Source: Aegicerativicinus sediminis (lineage in GTDB: Bacteria > Bacteroidota > Bacteroidia > Flavobacteriales > Flavobacteriaceae). Taken from it: a stretch of DNA of 64,000 bases. Shown in pieces: positions 61,543 to 64,000 of this stretch. The notes under the pieces were generated by a model. It searched no databases. It was not told the DNA's origin and worked only from the letters and a program-made list of their open reading frames with translations. The position numbers were made by a program, and so were the translations under genes. The stretch's first letter is position 1. Each line of letters opens with the position of its first letter. Where the stretch lies: assembly GCF_015476115.1 (NCBI RefSeq), contig NZ_CP064295.1, forward strand, positions 3,342,001-3,406,000, written 5' to 3'.

Positions 61543-62559
61543 TTATCGCCTAATTTTTCCTGAAGTATCACCACTCATTAAATCTTTAACCATTTCGGCC
61601 GAAACCATATTGGCATCACCTTCCACTGTATGCTTTAGAGCACAAGTGCAATTGCCAAAGTTAAGAGCATCAAAATCATCCTGATAGTGGAGTAAACCGT
61701 AAATGACACCAGCAGCATAGGCATCGCCTGTACCTATCCTATCCACTATGTGGGTAACATCTAATTTTTCTGTTTTAAAAAATTCTTTTCCATTCCACAT
61801 TCTACCTGATATACGATTGTGGGAAGCACTTACAGACTCCCTTTCTTTATCAAAGATCTTTTTAATTCGAGGTACCATCTTCATCAACTCGATAGATGCT
61901 TCTTGGAATTGATCATCTTTCTCTCCACATAATTCAATATCAAACAATTCGTGAAAATCATGGGCACCACCAAAAACAATATCACACCGGTCTATAAGAT
62001 GCGGCATCACCTCCTTAGCTGCTTTTCCATAATCCCACATATTTTTTCTTGAATGAACATCGACTGAAACAGTGATCCCTTTATTGTTAGCAGTTTCAAT
62101 AGCCTTATGGACACTTTCCATGGCTCCTATAGATACAGCAGGTGTAATACCCGTCCAATGAAACCATGAAGCACCCTCTAAAGCTTTTTCCCAATCTATA
62201 GATTCTGCGGTTATTTTAGCAAAAGCCGAATTTTTTCTAACATAAACAATTTGACTCGGTCGATGAACGGCTCCCTTTTCTAGAAAATAGAGTCCAATCA
62301 TGTCATCGCCAAAAACAATTGAAGAAGTGTCTACCCAATTGTGTTTTAAAAATTGGGTTGCGGCTTTTCCTAATAAATTATCGGGAAATCGAGTAACGTG
62401 AGAAGCATTAAGCCCCATATAGGCCAGTGCAATCGCAACATTAGCTTCACCGCCCCCAAATACCATATCTAAATGATTGGCTTGAGAAAACATTGCATGT
62501 CCAGGAGGCGAAAGTCGCATCATAACCTCTCCAAACGTAACAACCTTATGCTGATTCAT
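61543..62559 (-). CDS. kdgK: PfkB-family sugar kinase, probable 2-dehydro-3-deoxygluconate kinase
   Basis: 338 residues. PfkB signatures are GGGEANVAIALAYMG at the N terminus and DRIGTGDAYAAGVIYGL with the catalytic Asp near residue 270. The subfamily phosphorylates 2-keto-3-deoxygluconate (KDG) made from uronates or gluconate. It is 30 kb from the dehydratase operon and not flanked by an aldolase gene. Upstream is an 8-bp inverted repeat (62586-62614) that may be its operator. Confidence 0.87.
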   Translation of the reverse strand: MNQHKVVTFGEVMMRLSPPGHAMFSQANHLDMVFGGGEANVAIALAYMGLNASHVTRFPDNLLGKAATQFLKHNWVDTSSIVFGDDMIGLYFLEKGAVHRPSQIVYVRKNSAFAKITAESIDWEKALEGASWFHWTGITPAVSIGAMESVHKAIETANNKGITVSVDVHSRKNMWDYGKAAKEVMPHLIDRCDIVFGGAHDFHELFDIELCGEKDDQFQEASIELMKMVPRIKKIFDKERESVSASHNRISGRMWNGKEFFKTEKLDVTHIVDRIGTGDAYAAGVIYGLLHYQDDFDALNFGNCTCALKHTVEGDANMVSAEMVKDLMSGDTSGKIRR

Positions 62560-62585
62560 AATTTATCCTGTAATAATTGTAAACC

Positions 62586-62614
62586 TGTCAAAAGTTACAA
62601 ATTACATTTTGACA
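62586..62614 (-). promoter_or_regulatory. Inverted repeat upstream of kdgK (candidate operator)
   Basis: TGTCAAAA (62586-62593) and TTTTGACA (62607-62614) are perfect inverted copies with centres 21 bp apart, two helical turns, 27 bp before the kdgK ATG. A further AAACAA-T-TTGTTT dyad is at 62628-62640. It differs from the LacI operator of the dehydratase operon. Confidence 0.5.
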
Positions 62615-62670
62615 ATTTAATTCTTACAAACAATTTGTTTTAGTTAAGTGAAAAAGGATATTCCAAACCA

Positions 62671-63453
62671 TTAATAGGGTAAGTTTGGTCGTTTCTCACT
62701 CAAATATTTCCAATAACGTTTAGGCACATGTCGAATATGTAACTTCATATTCTTCCTAGAAGCTATATTAGTGGTGTCAAAATAATCCTTCCATAAAGTT
62801 TGAAAATCAATTTCTTTATCAGAAAAATATTTTGAATCTGACTTACTTCCATCAAAATCATCTGTTAACTCTAAGCAAATTGTATCAACCTTTAACAAAT
62901 CATAATAAATCCCATAATTTCTTTTTAGGTCATAAATCAGCCATTTTTGGTCGGCATATCTATCTTGAAAGTGTTTTGAAATTAATGGAAGTACATCAAA
63001 ATCTGGTTCAATGTTGGCGAAATAAATTCCATCTTTAGTTAATCTAAACCGCACAAAAGCTTCCATTCGATGTTTTTCCCTACCTACCATTCTTGAAATT
63101 TGTGAGATTCTCAACACAACAGGATCAGAATAATCACAGGCAATACTTTTATTAGACCTAAATGTTCTACAAATAAAATCTAGTAAGAGACCTTCCATTT
63201 CTGGCAATTCACTCAGAAAAGAATAATATAAATGGCTAATTGTAGTGGTAGAGACTTTCTTTCTTAAACCTGTCCAAACCCTAGTACTTTTGGTTTCGTT
63301 TGTAATAACTTGTTGTGGAAGTGCGAACAATTTTGTCTGAGGAAAACTATTTTTTTGAATAATTACCTTTTCCAATCGTTGTTCAAATACTTCAAAAATT
63401 GCCGTTAGGAAACCGTCAAAACTTCCATCATATTGTAGTAAATGTGTATCCAT
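62671..63453 (-). CDS. TIGR03915 family putative DNA-metabolism protein (DUF4130)
   Basis: 260 residues. The family is recognised by the start LLQYDGSFDGFLTAIFEVFE, FLSELPEMEGLLLDFICRTF, MVGREKHRMEAFVRFRLTKDGIYFANIEPDFDVLPLI, and KRYWKYLSEKRP near the C terminus. Members are always found with the radical-SAM partner TIGR03916 and are predicted to act in DNA repair or modification; no activity is established. Its start overlaps the partner's stop by 1 nt. Confidence 0.9.
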   Translation of the reverse strand: MDTHLLQYDGSFDGFLTAIFEVFEQRLEKVIIQKNSFPQTKLFALPQQVITNETKSTRVWTGLRKKVSTTTISHLYYSFLSELPEMEGLLLDFICRTFRSNKSIACDYSDPVVLRISQISRMVGREKHRMEAFVRFRLTKDGIYFANIEPDFDVLPLISKHFQDRYADQKWLIYDLKRNYGIYYDLLKVDTICLELTDDFDGSKSDSKYFSDKEIDFQTLWKDYFDTTNIASRKNMKLHIRHVPKRYWKYLSEKRPNLPY

Positions 63454-64000
63454 TATTGAAATAATGCCAGCTGATTACTCAAGGATTTATTGTATTTGGA
63501 TACACTAACCTTTTGAATTTGAAACTTCAATTGTTCTGGGGTATAATCCTTTTTTTCAAAATAGGCAGAGTCACAAGTAATAAAGTATCTGGCTCTATTT
63601 AGTGCAACACCAATTTTCTTTAAATGATCCCAACCTAATCGACGATATTTCCTAGCCTGCAAAATCTTATTTACCGATTTTAATCCGATGCCTGGAATAC
63701 GTAGCAACATTCGTTTGTCAGCTTTATTTACATCTATAGGAAATTCATGAAGATTACGTAAAGCCCAACCTAATTTGGGATCAATTTCTAAATCTAAATG
63801 TTGGTATTGAGGATTTAAGATTTCAGAAATTTCAAATCCATAGAAACGCATTAACCAATCTGTCTGATATAGACGATTTTCGCGTAACATTGGCACGGCA
63901 CTACCAATTTGTGGCAATCTATGATCATAGCTGATAGGAATATATCCCGAGTAATAAACACGTTTTAAATTAAACTTTTTATAAAAGAAATTAGATGCAT
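63453..64000 (-). CDS. TIGR03916 family radical-SAM putative DNA-repair/modification protein, C-terminal part, cut by the right edge
   Basis: About 182 residues are visible, open to the end of the window; TTG at 63917 is internal, since the family sequence continues upstream of it as NLKRVYYSGYIPISYDHRLPQ. The N-terminal radical-SAM part with its CxxxCxxC lies outside. Visible are RENRLYQTDWLMRFYGF and a helix-hairpin-helix region, RMLLRIPGIGLKSVNKILQARKYRRLGWDHLKKIGV, fitting a DNA-binding role. Pairs with the TIGR03915 gene. Confidence 0.88.
   Translation of the reverse strand, partial: ASNFFYKKFNLKRVYYSGYIPISYDHRLPQIGSAVPMLRENRLYQTDWLMRFYGFEISEILNPQYQHLDLEIDPKLGWALRNLHEFPIDVNKADKRMLLRIPGIGLKSVNKILQARKYRRLGWDHLKKIGVALNRARYFITCDSAYFEKKDYTPEQLKFQIQKVSVSKYNKSLSNQLALFQ

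Noticed and set aside
1-64000. Mobile elements, CRISPR arrays, tRNA or rRNA genes
   Set aside because: No transposase, integrase, repeated-spacer array or cloverleaf-like sequence was recognised in any gap; gene content looks like stable core chromosome.

Overview
The window looks like chromosomal DNA of a member of the Bacteroidota, most likely a marine-type Flavobacteriaceae. The evidence is the low GC, the gliding-motility genes gldF/gldG, the dnaN, phoH, purC, thrABC, clpC and gyrA families, several TTG starts without strong Shine-Dalgarno sites, and TAnnTTTG (-7) promoter elements upstream of dnaN, phoH, yebC, gcvT, thrA, pta and a thiolase gene. I see no tRNA, rRNA, CRISPR array, insertion sequence, prophage or plasmid function. 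No gene-free stretch exceeds about 260 bp. Both ends cut a gene: pyruvate:ferredoxin oxidoreductase on the left and a radical-SAM DNA-repair-type protein on the right.

Layout. 1-6.1 kb: a signalling block made of a membrane class III cyclase with TolB-like and TPR regions, a divergent sigma-54 activator with an intact cyclic-nucleotide pocket, and downstream of the activator an OsmC-family gene and the PFOR gene. OsmC is preceded by a near-consensus sigma-54 promoter and an array of ACGA-N4-TCGT palindromes; the same palindrome lies between the activator and cyclase genes. 6.2-14.7 kb: housekeeping and gliding genes (dnaN, a fused GldF-GldG, SAM hydrolase, phoH, purC, PaiB-like, DinB-like). 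14.8-24.5 kb: solute uptake and acetate or aldehyde metabolism (AGCS symporter, two-subunit sodium symporter, AraC regulator, aldehyde dehydrogenase, DUF779, acs, a Crp-like regulator, YceI). 24.5-27.4 kb: a TsdA-like diheme cytochrome with two exported DsrE-like proteins, then a methyltransferase. 27.5-31.4 kb: a sugar-acid operon (IlvD/Edd dehydratase, GntP permease, FAH-family enzyme) behind a LacI-type operator. 31.6-47.1 kb: ackA-pta, yebC, a pterin dehydratase, an SDR, gcvT, a secreted M24 peptidase, thrABC and nnr. 47.1-57.7 kb: a TlpA-like lipoprotein, clpC, gyrA, a TPR protein, a C40-like protein with Ser in place of the catalytic Cys, and a thiolase. 57.8-64 kb: a PgpH-like HD protein, a DUF2805 / antenna-less photolyase-like / DUF2256 cluster, a KDG kinase, and the TIGR03915/TIGR03916 pair.

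How parts fit. acs, ackA-pta, the aldehyde dehydrogenase, PFOR and the thiolase all meet at acetyl-CoA and acetate. The dehydratase operon and the distant kdgK suggest growth on sugar acids. The most interesting unit is the left-hand one: cyclic nucleotide synthesis, a cNMP-binding sigma-54 activator, a recognisable sigma-54 promoter and a likely target operon lie together, which predicts a testable second-messenger circuit controlling OsmC/PFOR. The cyclase-type photolyase cluster at 60 kb, where the flavoprotein gene has no usual start codon, is the second place to look.
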